A stretch of 64,000 nucleotides of DNA from Streptomyces sp. AC555_RSS877 (GCF_019049245.1 NZ_JAGMUK010000120.1:1-64000); one strand, 5' to 3'; shown: positions 8,040-16,050, numbered from the stretch's first letter. The notes: generated by a model from the sequence alone, not told the origin. A program made the numbers and translations.

Positions 8040-9223
8040 GGCGTACGTACCTCCTCCTCGGCCCGCTGTGCGGCCTGTGTCCAGCCGGGGCCGAGTCGAA
8101 GTCTCCCCCACGCGTCGTCGTCGAGGGCCGCCAGGCGGTCGGCGTGGTCGCGGGTGGGGGGCGGGGCGAGGTCGCCGGGGGCGGTGAGGGTGGCGGCGGC
8201 CCACAGGTGGCCGTGCCTCAGGCGGACGCTCAGGGGCAGTCCGCGCAGGGTGGCGGAGAGGAACCCGGCGGCGAAGGCGTCACCGGCGCCGGTGGGTGCG
8301 ACCACGTCGACGTTGAGGGCGGGGACGAAGGTGGATGGCTGTTCGACACTCGGGGTTGCCGCTGGGGGGTGGGGTGCGCAGCCCGGCGCTTGCGGGGTGC
8401 CGTCCGCGCCCGCCCTCCCCCACTCTCGGCTTCGCTCGAGCGGGGGGACCCCCATCGCCCCAGCGGCACGACTGCCCGCGGGATGGCGGAACAGCGTCGC
8501 TCCCCGAGCCCCCTGTTTGACCACAAGCACCCCCGGCTCCTGCAGCGCCTCCCGGATCGCCTCCGGTCCGCCCGTGACCCCCCATGCCTCCTCCGCCTCG
8601 TCCTCCCCCACGAACACGATGTCGGCGCCGCGGGCCAGTTCCAGCAGGACCTGCGGCCCGTCGGTGTCCTGCCACAGGCCGGCGCGGTGGTTGACGTCGA
8701 AGGAGACCGGCGGGCGGCCGGGCCGTCGGGTGGTCAGCTCGCGCAGCAGCGCCAGGCAGCCTTCGGACAGGGCCGCCGTGATCCCCGACAGGTGCAGGAT
8801 CCGGCCCGCCCGCACCGCGACCGGGTCCACGTTGTCCACGGTCATCGCGGAGGCCGCCGATCCCGCCCGGTAGTACGCCACTTCGTGGGCGTCGGTGGAC
8901 CGGTCCCCCGCGGTGCGGAAGTAGATGCCGGTCGGCCGGGCCGGGTCCCGGTGCACGGCGGAGACGTCGACGCCGTACTCCCCGATGGTGTCGGTCAGGT
9001 GGTTGCCGAAGGCGTCCGCGCCGACCCGGCTGACCCATCGCACGGTGTGTCCCGCGGCCGCCAGCGCGCACGCGAGGTTGGACTCGGCGCCGCCGATGGC
9101 CCGGTCGAAGGAGGGGACGTCGGCGAGGCGGCCCGGCTGGGAGGGCAGGAAGGTGACCATGGACTCGCCGAGCGCGACGACGTCCACGACGTCGGGGGCA
9201 TTGCAGGGTCCGCTGATGGTCAC
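8036..9223 (-). CDS. PfkB-family sugar kinase, KDG-kinase-like, with an in-frame repeat insertion
   Basis: A ribokinase-fold kinase, 395 residues. The start is ALGESMVTFLPSQPGRLADVPSFDRAIGG, typical of 2-keto-3-deoxygluconate kinases, with the NLACALAAAGHTVRWVSRVGADAFG PfkB signature 1. The C-terminal signature DVVAPTGAGDAFAAGF carries the catalytic aspartate near residue 315. The predicted reaction is ATP-dependent phosphorylation of KDG to KDPG. Between residues about 249 and 298, right before the catalytic motif, is a Gly/Ala/Pro-rich block (starting SRAAGAMGVPPLERSREWG) that other family members lack; it is encoded by a dispersed GC-rich repeat (8330-8482). The reading frame survives and the motifs around it are intact, so the enzyme may still work with an enlarged loop. 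First gene of its operon. Confidence 0.88.
   Translation of the reverse strand: MTISGPCNAPDVVDVVALGESMVTFLPSQPGRLADVPSFDRAIGGAESNLACALAAAGHTVRWVSRVGADAFGNHLTDTIGEYGVDVSAVHRDPARPTGIYFRTAGDRSTDAHEVAYYRAGSAASAMTVDNVDPVAVRAGRILHLSGITAALSEGCLALLRELTTRRPGRPPVSFDVNHRAGLWQDTDGPQVLLELARGADIVFVGEDEAEEAWGVTGGPEAIREALQEPGVLVVKQGARGATLFRHPAGSRAAGAMGVPPLERSREWGRAGADGTPQAPGCAPHPPAATPSVEQPSTFVPALNVDVVAPTGAGDAFAAGFLSATLRGLPLSVRLRHGHLWAAATLTAPGDLAPPPTRDHADRLAALDDDAWGRLRLGPGWTQAAQRAEEEVRTP
8330..8482 (-). repeat. Dispersed GC-rich repeat inside the kinase gene
   Basis: On the minus strand this stretch reads as a repeat unit: GGGCAGTCGTGCCGCTGG, then GCGATGGGGG, a hairpin CCCCCCGCTCGAGC/GAGAGTGGGGG, then GGGCGCGGACGGCACCCCG and CAAGCGCCGGGCTGCGCA. 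The same unit, lacking 33 bp of hairpin, lies in the siderophore permease gene at 59057-59161. The end word CAGCGGCACGACTGCCCG is also in the 1-188 array, and the hairpin core is shared with the palindromes at 4391-4620 and 54205-54403. It contributes about 50 codons in frame. Confidence 0.8.
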
Positions 9224-9370
9224 GATCGTCGTAGCTCCTGAACCTCGTTCGCGGGCGGCGGCTCCGTTGACCCGGCGTTGGCGGAGATGTTAGACAGCGG
9301 TAAGCGATATACGCAATGAGCGTTGCATTGTACGCAACGCCTTCGCAACGCACCTGATCAGGGAGGCTCC
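9224..9370. promoter_or_regulatory. Shared divergent control region with candidate IclR operator at 9321-9339
   Basis: This 147 bp gap separates the kinase-iclR-ridA-gntP operon from the lyase-deacylase operon. Around 9304-9350 there is AT-richer sequence with nested symmetry: CGTTGC at 9321-9326 and its inverse GCAACG at 9334-9339 (7 bp apart), a further GCAACG at 9345-9350, and CAATG/CATTG flanking the left arm. The symmetric GCG-ATATA-CGC lies just before (9304-9314). I take the 9321-9339 palindrome as the best candidate site for the neighbouring IclR protein. No clear -35/-10 pair could be fixed. Confidence 0.55.
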
Positions 9371-10636
9371 ATGGCCAGCGAAGCGCTCGCCCGCCTGGCA
9401 ACGGAACGCGTCGACCACCGTTTCAAGGGCCTCCCCCCGGACGCCGACGGTCTCACCGTGGGCGAGCTGGCCGCCCAGCGCCGCAACCTCTTCACCGACG
9501 GCTTCGCGACTCCCGTACTGGCTCTCTCCGCCGAGCGCCTGGCGCACAACCTCGGGCTCATGGAGACGTACGCGACCCGGCACGGCCTCGCCTTCGCCCC
9601 GCACGGCAAGACCTCGATGGCCCCTCAGCTCTTCCAGCGCCAGATCGAGCACGGGGCGTGGGGCATCACGCTCGCGGTGCCGCACCAGGTGCGGGTGGCC
9701 CGGGCGTTCGGCGTCCAACGGGTCTTCCTCGCCAACGAGCTGGTCGACCCGGCCGCCCTGCGCTGGATCTCCGCCCGGCTCGACGCCGACGACGGCTTCC
9801 GTTTCGTCTGTTACGTCGACTCCGTACGCGGGGTGCGCCTGATGGACGCGGCGCTGCGGGGGGCCTCACGCCCGCTGGACGTGGTCGTCGAACTCGCCGC
9901 CGGCGAGGACGCCCGCACCGGGGTCCGTACGGAGGCGGAGTGCGTGGCGGTCGCGGACGCCGTGGCGGCGACGCGGACCCTGCGCCTCGTCGGCGTCGCA
10001 GGTTACGAGGGCGAGGTCCCGCAGGCCACACCGGAGCGGGTGCACGCGTGGCTGCGGCGGCTGGTGGCGCTCGCCGTCGACTTCGACGAGGCCGGGCGGT
10101 TCCCGCGCGCCGGCGAGATCGTCGTCAGCGCGGGCGGCAGCGCCTGGTTCGACGCGGTCGCCGATGTCTTCGCGGAGATTCCCGAGCTCTCCGCCCCCGT
10201 GCTGAAGTTGCTGCGCTCGGGCGCCTACGTCTCGCACGACGACGGCCACTACCGCAAGATCACCCCCTTCAACCGGGTCCCCGAGGAGGGCGCCCTGGAG
10301 CCCGCCTTCCGGCTCTGGACGCAGGTGGTGTCGCGACCCTGTGCCGAGCAGGCCTTCGTGAACGCGGGCAAGCGGGACGCGGCGTACGACCTCGATCTGC
10401 CCTTCGCCCAGGTGGTCCGCCGGGACGGCGTCGAGCGTCCGGCCACCGGCATCGAGGTGACGGCCCTGTCCGACCAGCACGCCTGGCTTCGGACGGCCCC
10501 GGAGGCGGACCTCGAGGTCGGCGACTGGCTGGGCCTCGGGCTGTCCCACCCGTGCACGTCCTTCGACAAGTGGCCGCTGATCCCGGTCGCGGAGGCGGAC
10601 GGCACGGTCGTCGACTACATCCGTACGTTCTTCTAG
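9371..10636 (+). CDS. D-threonine-aldolase-like PLP enzyme, predicted D-glucosaminate ammonia-lyase
   Basis: A fold-type III PLP enzyme with alanine-racemase-like N-terminal barrel and a metal-binding C-terminal domain. The PLP lysine is K80 in FAPHGKTSMAP, and the metal pair typical of D-threonine aldolase/D-serine dehydratase (DSD1) relatives is H393 and C395 in LSHPCTSFDKW. The protein is 421 residues from the ATG at 9371, preceded by GGGAGG. Members act on D-amino acids, by retro-aldol or by dehydration/deamination. Close linkage to RidA and a KDG kinase favours ammonia loss from D-glucosaminate (2-amino-2-deoxygluconate, a D-configured amino acid) to give KDG. It could instead use D-serine or D-threonine. 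Its stop is embedded in the next gene's ribosome site (TAGGAGG). Confidence 0.85.
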   Translation: MASEALARLATERVDHRFKGLPPDADGLTVGELAAQRRNLFTDGFATPVLALSAERLAHNLGLMETYATRHGLAFAPHGKTSMAPQLFQRQIEHGAWGITLAVPHQVRVARAFGVQRVFLANELVDPAALRWISARLDADDGFRFVCYVDSVRGVRLMDAALRGASRPLDVVVELAAGEDARTGVRTEAECVAVADAVAATRTLRLVGVAGYEGEVPQATPERVHAWLRRLVALAVDFDEAGRFPRAGEIVVSAGGSAWFDAVADVFAEIPELSAPVLKLLRSGAYVSHDDGHYRKITPFNRVPEEGALEPAFRLWTQVVSRPCAEQAFVNAGKRDAAYDLDLPFAQVVRRDGVERPATGIEVTALSDQHAWLRTAPEADLEVGDWLGLGLSHPCTSFDKWPLIPVAEADGTVVDYIRTFF

Positions 10637-10646
10637 GAGGTCCGGC

Positions 10647-12269
10647 GTGGAAGAGCTCGTCATCCGGGACGCGGACGTCGTGGACGGCTCCGGCGGCCCC
10701 TCGTACCGTGCCGATGTGGTGGTCGACAAGGGCCGGATCGTGTCGATCGTCCAGGAGGCCGCGGCGGCGGGCTGTCAACGCCCCAAGGCGCGCCGCGAGC
10801 TGGACGCCGAGGGCCTCGCCCTCTCCCCCGGCTTCATCGACATGCACGCCCACAGCGACCTCGCCCTGCTGCGCGACCCCGACCACAGCGCCAAGGCCGC
10901 GCAGGGCGTCACCCTCGAAGTCCTGGGCCAGGACGGGCTGTCGTACGCGCCGGTCGACGACCGCACGCTCGCCGAGGTCCGCCGCGCGATCACCGGCTGG
11001 AACGGTGACGGCGACGACGTCGACTTCGGCTGGCGGTCGGTCGGCGAGTACCTCGACCGGCTCGACGTCGGCTTCGAGGGGCGGGGCATCGCCGTGAACG
11101 CGGCGTACCTCGTGCCCCAGGGCACGGTCCGCGCGCTCGCCGTCGGCTGGGAGGACCGCGAGGCGACGCCCCGGGAGCTGGAGCGGATGCGGCGGCTGGT
11201 GGCGGAGGGGATGGAGCAGGGGGCGGTCGGCATGTCGTCGGGCCTCACGTACACCCCCGGCATGTACGCCAAGGACGCCGAGCTGACGGAGCTGTGCCGG
11301 GTGGTGGCGTCGTACGGCGGCTACTACTGCCCGCACCACCGCTCGTACGGGGCCGGGGCCCTGCGGGCGTACGAGGAGATGGTGGCCCTCACCCGGGAGG
11401 CCCGCTGCCCGCTCCATCTCGCCCACGCCACCATGAACTTCGGCGTGAACAAGGGCCGCGCGCCCGAGCTGCTGTCCCTCCTGGACGACGCGCTCGCCGC
11501 CGGGGCCGACATCAGCCTCGACACGTACCCCTACACGCCGGGCTCCACCACGCTGGCCGCGCTGCTGCCGAGCTGGGCGAGCGAGGGCGGCCCGGAGGAG
11601 GTCCTGAAGCGGCTGACGGACGAGGAGACCGCGGGGCGTATCCGGCACGACCTGGAGGTCGTCGGCGCGGACGGCTGTCACGGCGTGCCCGTGGAGTGGG
11701 ACACGATCGAGATCTCCGGAGTGACGGATCCCGGCCTGAACGACCACGTCGGCCGTACCGTCCAGGAGTCGGCCGATCGGCGCGGCGAGGCCCCCTGGGT
11801 CACCGCCCGCCGGCTCCTCCTCGACGACCGGCTCGGCTCGACGATCCTCCAGCACGTCGGCCACGAGGAGAACGTGTGGGCGATCATGCGGCACCCGGTG
11901 CACACCGGCGGCTCGGACGGCATCCTCCAGGGCGCCAAGCCGCACCCGCGCGCGTACGGCACCTTCCCGCACTATCTGGGCCGGTACGTCCGGGAGTTGG
12001 GAGTGCTGTCCCTGGAGGAGTGCGTCGCCCACCTCACCGCACGCCCGGCGGCCCGGCTGCGACTGCCGGACCGCGGGCTGGTCCGCGAGGGTTACCGGGC
12101 GGACCTCGTGCTGTTCGACCCGGCGACGGTCGCGGCGGGCTCGACCTTCGACAGTCCCCGGGTGCTGCCGACGGGCATCCCGTACGTCCTGGTCGACGGC
12201 CGTTTCGTCATCGAGGACGGCCGGCGCACGGACGTACTGGCGGGGCGGGCGGTGCGGCGGACTCCCTGA
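10647..12269 (+). CDS. N-acyl-D-amino-acid deacylase family amidohydrolase (540 aa)
   Basis: A metal-dependent amidohydrolase that cleaves the N-acyl group from D-amino acids. The HxH pair is H67 and H69 in GFIDMHAHSDL, the same numbering as classical D-aminoacylase. Further metal or catalytic positions are CPLHLAHATMNFG and the aspartate in HTGGSDGILQGAKPHPRAYG. The zinc ligand Cys96 of classical D-aminoacylase is not present: the position reads GQDGLSY, with Asp at 96, so this is a different subfamily. The GTG start at 10647 follows TAGGAGG and couples it to the lyase. In context I predict deacetylation of N-acetyl-D-glucosaminate. It ends 12 bp before the convergent protease gene. Confidence 0.88.
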   Translation: MEELVIRDADVVDGSGGPSYRADVVVDKGRIVSIVQEAAAAGCQRPKARRELDAEGLALSPGFIDMHAHSDLALLRDPDHSAKAAQGVTLEVLGQDGLSYAPVDDRTLAEVRRAITGWNGDGDDVDFGWRSVGEYLDRLDVGFEGRGIAVNAAYLVPQGTVRALAVGWEDREATPRELERMRRLVAEGMEQGAVGMSSGLTYTPGMYAKDAELTELCRVVASYGGYYCPHHRSYGAGALRAYEEMVALTREARCPLHLAHATMNFGVNKGRAPELLSLLDDALAAGADISLDTYPYTPGSTTLAALLPSWASEGGPEEVLKRLTDEETAGRIRHDLEVVGADGCHGVPVEWDTIEISGVTDPGLNDHVGRTVQESADRRGEAPWVTARRLLLDDRLGSTILQHVGHEENVWAIMRHPVHTGGSDGILQGAKPHPRAYGTFPHYLGRYVRELGVLSLEECVAHLTARPAARLRLPDRGLVREGYRADLVLFDPATVAAGSTFDSPRVLPTGIPYVLVDGRFVIEDGRRTDVLAGRAVRRTP

Positions 12270-12281
12270 TCCCCCGGACGC

Positions 12282-13145
12282 CTACGGCTTGGGCAGGACG
12301 CAGCCGCTCGCGCTCAGGCTGAGCTGGTTGCCGGTCGTGAAGCAGGCCGGGAAGCGGTACGTCTCCTGGGCGTAGTTGATGCCCTGGCGGACGGTGACGT
12401 TGCCGCTCGCGTCGACCTCGCAGGGGTTGTTCACCGTGCAGCTCTCGCCGTCCTCGTTGCCGGTGTTGTTGACGGCGACGACCTTGCCGGTGGTCTGGTC
12501 GACGACCGGCGAGCCCGAGGTGCCGCCGATGGTGTTGCAGGCGGAGGTGTAGCGGACGGAGTCCTTCCAGGTCCAGTCGCCCTCCCTCATGGTGTGCACG
12601 AACCCGTCGATGCTGCAGCTGTAGAGGCGCTTCCAGTATCCGGAGGCGACGGTGATCGCGGTGCCGGCGGTGGGGTGCGTGTCCTGGACGGTCAGGGCGC
12701 TGATGCCGTACGAGTTCCTGATCGCCGCGTAGGTGGTGGTGAGCTGGTAGATCGTGGCGTCCGTGTCGGTCATCGTCGCGTAGGCGATCTTGTTCGCGCG
12801 CAGGGTGGCGACGCGGGTGCCGGCGGAGTTGAGCAGGCCGAAGGTGCGGCTGGACGCCCGGTTGACGATCACCTCGCCGGGCTCCGGGAAGCCGCTCTCC
12901 AGGCAGTGGCCGTTGGTGAGCACCAGCGCGGGGGCGGTGTCCAGGGAGTTCGGGAAGCGGACGACGGAACCGGAACAGTTGCTCAGCGCGACGGTCCCGG
13001 CGAGGGTCACGGCCTGGAGCGTGGGCGACGCGGCCGTCTTCGTGTCCGCCTTGACCGCGGGAGCGGCGGGTGCCGCGACCGCGGGTGCCGCGCCCGCCCC
13101 GGCGATCACCAGGGCGAAGAGTGCGGCGACGAGAGGCTTTCTCAT
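12282..13145 (-). CDS. Secreted trypsin-like serine protease, S1 family (287 aa)
   Basis: An extracellular serine protease. The signal peptide spans residues 1-25 (MRKPLVAALFALVIAGAGAAP, Ala-X-Ala cleavage near AVAA-PA). The catalytic triad is H80 in LVLTNGHC, an aspartate in TDTDATIYQL (about 127-129) and S210 in GGTSGSPVVDQTTG. Paired cysteines (57/81, 177/203 and the C-terminal pair) suggest disulfides. The mature enzyme is compact, like the V8/glutamyl-type S1 proteases common in Streptomyces. No pro-domain longer than about 30 residues is apparent. The gene has its own upstream gap and is convergent with the deacylase, only 12 bp away, so the 3' ends must be close or overlap. Confidence 0.9.
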   Translation of the reverse strand: MRKPLVAALFALVIAGAGAAPAVAAPAAPAVKADTKTAASPTLQAVTLAGTVALSNCSGSVVRFPNSLDTAPALVLTNGHCLESGFPEPGEVIVNRASSRTFGLLNSAGTRVATLRANKIAYATMTDTDATIYQLTTTYAAIRNSYGISALTVQDTHPTAGTAITVASGYWKRLYSCSIDGFVHTMREGDWTWKDSVRYTSACNTIGGTSGSPVVDQTTGKVVAVNNTGNEDGESCTVNNPCEVDASGNVTVRQGINYAQETYRFPACFTTGNQLSLSASGCVLPKP

Positions 13146-13242
13146 GTGGGGGTCCCCTCTACATGACGAGGGTGACCGGAGATCTTCCGGCCACCCGCTG
13201 TTTTGTCATGCGCATTGTCAATGGAGGGGCGCGCGGAGACAA

Positions 13243-13283
13243 GGAGGTGTTTTCGGCCTGGGGACGGGGCCGAAAACACCTCC
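13243..13283 (-). terminator. Strong hairpin between the Pro/Ser-rich membrane protein and the S1 protease
   Basis: Arms GGAGGTGTTTTCGGCC (13243-13258) and GGCCGAAAACACCTCC (13268-13283) are perfect 16 bp complements with a 9-base loop. It lies 12 bp after the end of the membrane-protein gene on the minus strand and 98 bp before the protease start, so it should end that transcript. Confidence 0.85.
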
Positions 13284-13294
13284 CCGCCCTCCCC

Positions 13295-14035
13295 CTACTT
13301 GGGCGGTTTCGTGCCTCCCGGCCCCCGGCCCTTGCGTTCGGAGTTGCCCGGAGCGGCGTCGCCGCTCACCGAGGCGCCGGCCGTGGGGGTCGAGGGGGCT
13401 TCCGGGTCCGTCGACGGGGCGGCCGAGGGCTCGCCGGACCGCTCCCCGTCCGGCGAGGCGCCAGGCGAAGCGCCCGCACCGCCGGACGCCGGACCGTCCG
13501 GCCCCGACGGGTCCGGGGAACCGGAGGACTCCGGGCCGGCCGAGGAGGACGAACCCTCCGGCCTCGCGGCGTCGCCCGGCGCCGACCTCGTGGCACCCTC
13601 CTTGCCCTGCGGCCCGTCCGAGGAGGATCCCGAGAACGCGAACCCGGCGATCAGCGCCGCCGCGGACACCGCGCCCGCCGCACCGGCGGCGACCACCACC
13701 CGACGCGACCGCCACCGGCTCGGCTTCCGCCGCGACCCCCGCCGCCCCGGGACGGCACCGCGGACCGGCACCGCCTGGGCTCCGGCCGCCGGCGCGCCGA
13801 CCGCAACCGGCCCGGGGTCGGCAACCTGGGGCAGTTCGGCCGTCTGGTCGTAGGCGTTCTGCCAGCCGTGCGCGGCGGCCGGGTCGACGTACTCCTCGTA
13901 CGGGAGCGTCGACTCGGCCTGCGGGTGGTACACCATCGGCACCTTCGGCGGCCCGCCGTCCGCGCCCGTGCCGTGGGCGCCGGGCGCGCCGTCGGCGCCG
14001 TACGCCCCGTTGTCGTACTGAGGTGGCCTGGACAT
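13295..14035 (-). CDS. Proline/serine-rich single-pass membrane protein, function unknown (246 aa)
   Basis: Function not recognised. The N-terminal 100 residues are cytoplasmic in style, polar and rich in Pro, Gly and Ala (MSRPPQYDNGAYGADGAPG), followed by a basic stretch GRRGSRRKPSRWRSRR and one transmembrane helix (VVVAAGAAGAVSAAALIAGF, about residues 115-135). The rest is a long extracellular low-complexity tail of Ser, Pro, Gly, Ala and Glu ending KGRGPGGTKPPK. This layout suggests a cell-wall spanning anchor or secretion accessory. The Met at 14035 is preferred over a longer frame because it starts the recognisable polar region. It is divergent from the aminotransferase at 14162. Confidence 0.7.
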   Translation of the reverse strand: MSRPPQYDNGAYGADGAPGAHGTGADGGPPKVPMVYHPQAESTLPYEEYVDPAAAHGWQNAYDQTAELPQVADPGPVAVGAPAAGAQAVPVRGAVPGRRGSRRKPSRWRSRRVVVAAGAAGAVSAAALIAGFAFSGSSSDGPQGKEGATRSAPGDAARPEGSSSSAGPESSGSPDPSGPDGPASGGAGASPGASPDGERSGEPSAAPSTDPEAPSTPTAGASVSGDAAPGNSERKGRGPGGTKPPK

Positions 14036-14161
14036 GGGCGCGCATTGTAGGGACGGGAGGGGCCCGCGGGACAGCCGTCGGCGATATCCACCCAAACCGA
14101 CGCGTCCCACGTGGCGGAAAACACGACGCGGAGAGCGTTACCGGGCCGTAAGCTCCCAGAC

Positions 14162-15373
14162 ATGCAGGTGATCCAGTCGACCAAGCTCGCCAACGTCTGT
14201 TACGAGATCCGGGGCCCGGTTCTCGAGGAGGCGATGCGCCTGGAAGCGGCAGGCCACCGCATCCTCAAGCTGAACACCGGGAACCCGGCCGCCTTCGGCT
14301 TCGAGTGCCCGCCCGAGATCCTGGAGGACATCCTCCGCAACGTCTCCTCGGCGCACGGCTACGGCGACGCGAAGGGCCTGCTGGCCGCGCGCCGGGCCGT
14401 CGTCATGCACAACCAGACCCTCGGCATCGAGACCGACGTCGAGCACGTCTTCATCGGCAACGGCGTCTCCGAGCTGATCGTGATGGCGATGCAGGGGCTG
14501 CTGGACGACGGGGACGAAGTCCTCGTGCCGACGCCGGACTACCCGCTGTGGACCGCGGCCGTCTCCCTGTCCGGCGGCACCGCCGTGCACTACCGGTGCG
14601 ACGAGCAGGCCGACTGGATGCCCGACCTCGCGGACATCGAGCGCAAGGTCACCGACCGCACCAAGGCGATCGTCATCATCAACCCGAACAACCCGACGGG
14701 GGCCGTGTACGACGAGGCGATGCTGCGGGGGCTCACCGACATCGCGCGCCGCCACAACCTGCTGGTCTGCTCGGACGAGATCTACGACAAGATCCTGTAC
14801 GACGACGCCACGCACACCCCGACCGCCAAGGTCGCCCCCGACCTCCTCATCCTCACCTTCAACGGGATGTCGAAGGCGTACCGCGTGGCCGGGTACCGGG
14901 TCGGCTGGATGTCGATCTCCGGGCCGCGCGCCCACGCCGACTCCTACATCGAGGGTCTGACGATCCTGGCGAACATGCGCCTGTGCGCGAACATGCCGGG
15001 CCAGCACGGAGTCGTCGCCGCGCTCAGCGGACGGCAGACCATCAACGACCTGGTGCTGCCGGGCGGGCGGCTGCGGGAGCAGCGGGACCTGGCCTACGAG
15101 CTGCTGACCCAGATCCCGGGCGTGAGCTGCGTGAAGCCGAAGGGGGCGCTGTATCTCTTCCCGCGCCTCGACCCCAAGGTCTTCAAGATCAAGGACGACC
15201 GCCAGATGGTCCTGGACCTGCTCCGGCAGGAGAAGATCATGGTCGTCCAGGGCACCGGCTTCAACTGGACCGAGCCGGACCACTTCCGGGTGGTGACCCT
15301 GCCGACGGTGGCGGACCTGCGGTCGGCGATCACCCGGATCGGCACCTTCCTGGACGGATACGGCCAGCCGTGA
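14162..15373 (+). CDS. Class I aminotransferase, alanine transaminase (AlaA)-like (403 aa)
   Basis: A cytosolic PLP aminotransferase that most likely interconverts pyruvate/glutamate and alanine/2-oxoglutarate. The fold-type I signature is complete: YGDAKGLLAARRAV, VFIGNGVSELI, PDYPLWTAAVSLSGG, INPNNPTGAVYD, SDEIYDKILYD, and the PLP lysine in TFNGMSKAYRVAGYRVGW. The N-terminus MQVIQSTKLANVCYEIRGP is the characteristic start of the AlaA/AlaT type. I use the ATG at 14162, not the frame's earlier Met at 14111. There is no ribosome site, and GTAAGCT lies 8-14 bases upstream, so it may be a leaderless message. It is monocistronic. Confidence 0.9.
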   Translation: MQVIQSTKLANVCYEIRGPVLEEAMRLEAAGHRILKLNTGNPAAFGFECPPEILEDILRNVSSAHGYGDAKGLLAARRAVVMHNQTLGIETDVEHVFIGNGVSELIVMAMQGLLDDGDEVLVPTPDYPLWTAAVSLSGGTAVHYRCDEQADWMPDLADIERKVTDRTKAIVIINPNNPTGAVYDEAMLRGLTDIARRHNLLVCSDEIYDKILYDDATHTPTAKVAPDLLILTFNGMSKAYRVAGYRVGWMSISGPRAHADSYIEGLTILANMRLCANMPGQHGVVAALSGRQTINDLVLPGGRLREQRDLAYELLTQIPGVSCVKPKGALYLFPRLDPKVFKIKDDRQMVLDLLRQEKIMVVQGTGFNWTEPDHFRVVTLPTVADLRSAITRIGTFLDGYGQP

Positions 15374-15450
15374 CGGCGATTTTGGGGTCCGCTCAACTTT
15401 AGACGGAATCCAAGCTAGGATGGTTTCCTGAGAACCCAGGAGGCCATCCC

Positions 15451-15873
15451 ATGTACGAGCCGATCCGCACCAAGTCGGTCCACAGCACGATGGCCGGCAC
15501 GACCTCGGACTTCCCCCACCGCACCCGTGAGGAAGAGCTGGACATCCAGCTCGCGGGCCATCTCGCCGCGCTGCTCGCCGTCACGGACGAGCTGCGTGCG
15601 CTCGCGCCGTCCGCCGGCCTGGACACCGCGGCCGACCGGCTCGCCGAGCAGGTGACCCGGCTGCGGGGAGGCCGCCCGCCGGCCCGCGCCCCGCTCACCG
15701 CGTCCGGTGCCCGCACCAACCTCGCCCCCGTGCACCGGCGGGCGCATGCCCTCGCGGGCCGCGCGCTCGTGGTGGCCGCGTCCCGCGCGGACACGGCGGC
15801 GGCGATCCTGTCCGCCGAGCGGATGGACGCCCACGCGGCGGCCCTGGAGTCGCGCGAGCTCGCCCCTCACTGA
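15451..15873 (+). CDS. Small conserved hypothetical protein (140 aa)
   Basis: Function not recognised. The protein is soluble and mainly helical: an N-terminal polar segment (MYEPIRTKSVHSTMAG), a helix around EEELDIQLAGHLAALLAVTDELRALA, then a run ending with HRRAHALAGRALVVAASRADTAAAILSAERMDAHAAAL. There is no signal peptide or membrane helix. A good AGGAGG lies 8 bases before the ATG. TAGGAT at 15416-15421 could be its -10 box, about 30 bp upstream of the start. The alanine-rich helical composition fits a small structural or regulatory protein, which is as far as the sequence goes. Confidence 0.7.
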   Translation: MYEPIRTKSVHSTMAGTTSDFPHRTREEELDIQLAGHLAALLAVTDELRALAPSAGLDTAADRLAEQVTRLRGGRPPARAPLTASGARTNLAPVHRRAHALAGRALVVAASRADTAAAILSAERMDAHAAALESRELAPH

Positions 15874-15897
15874 GCCGTACGGCTCCCCGAGAACGGC

Positions 15898-15935
15898 CCC
15901 GGTCCGCGTGCACCCACAGCGACGCGCGGACCGGG
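15898..15935 (+). terminator. Hairpin after the 140-residue hypothetical gene
   Basis: CCCGGTCCGCG (15898-15908) pairs with CGCGGACCGGG (15925-15935), perfect 11 bp arms and a 16-base loop, 24 bp after the stop codon. A shorter palindrome GAGCCGTACGGCTC lies just before it. Confidence 0.6.
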
Positions 15936-16050
15936 TGCCATGGCACTGCGTTGGCTTGGGCGGCGGTTCTTGTCGTCGCCGGTGGTGAAGTGCCGGTGGG
16001 ATGCGGTGCGCTTCGCCCTTGGGGTACGCGTTGTCTTGCGGCTGCCGGTG

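Noticed and set aside
5266..9223. Cluster read simply as gluconate catabolism
   Set aside because: GntP and the KDG-type kinase fit, but no gluconokinase is present and the divergent deacylase, PLP lyase and RidA have no place in plain gluconate use.
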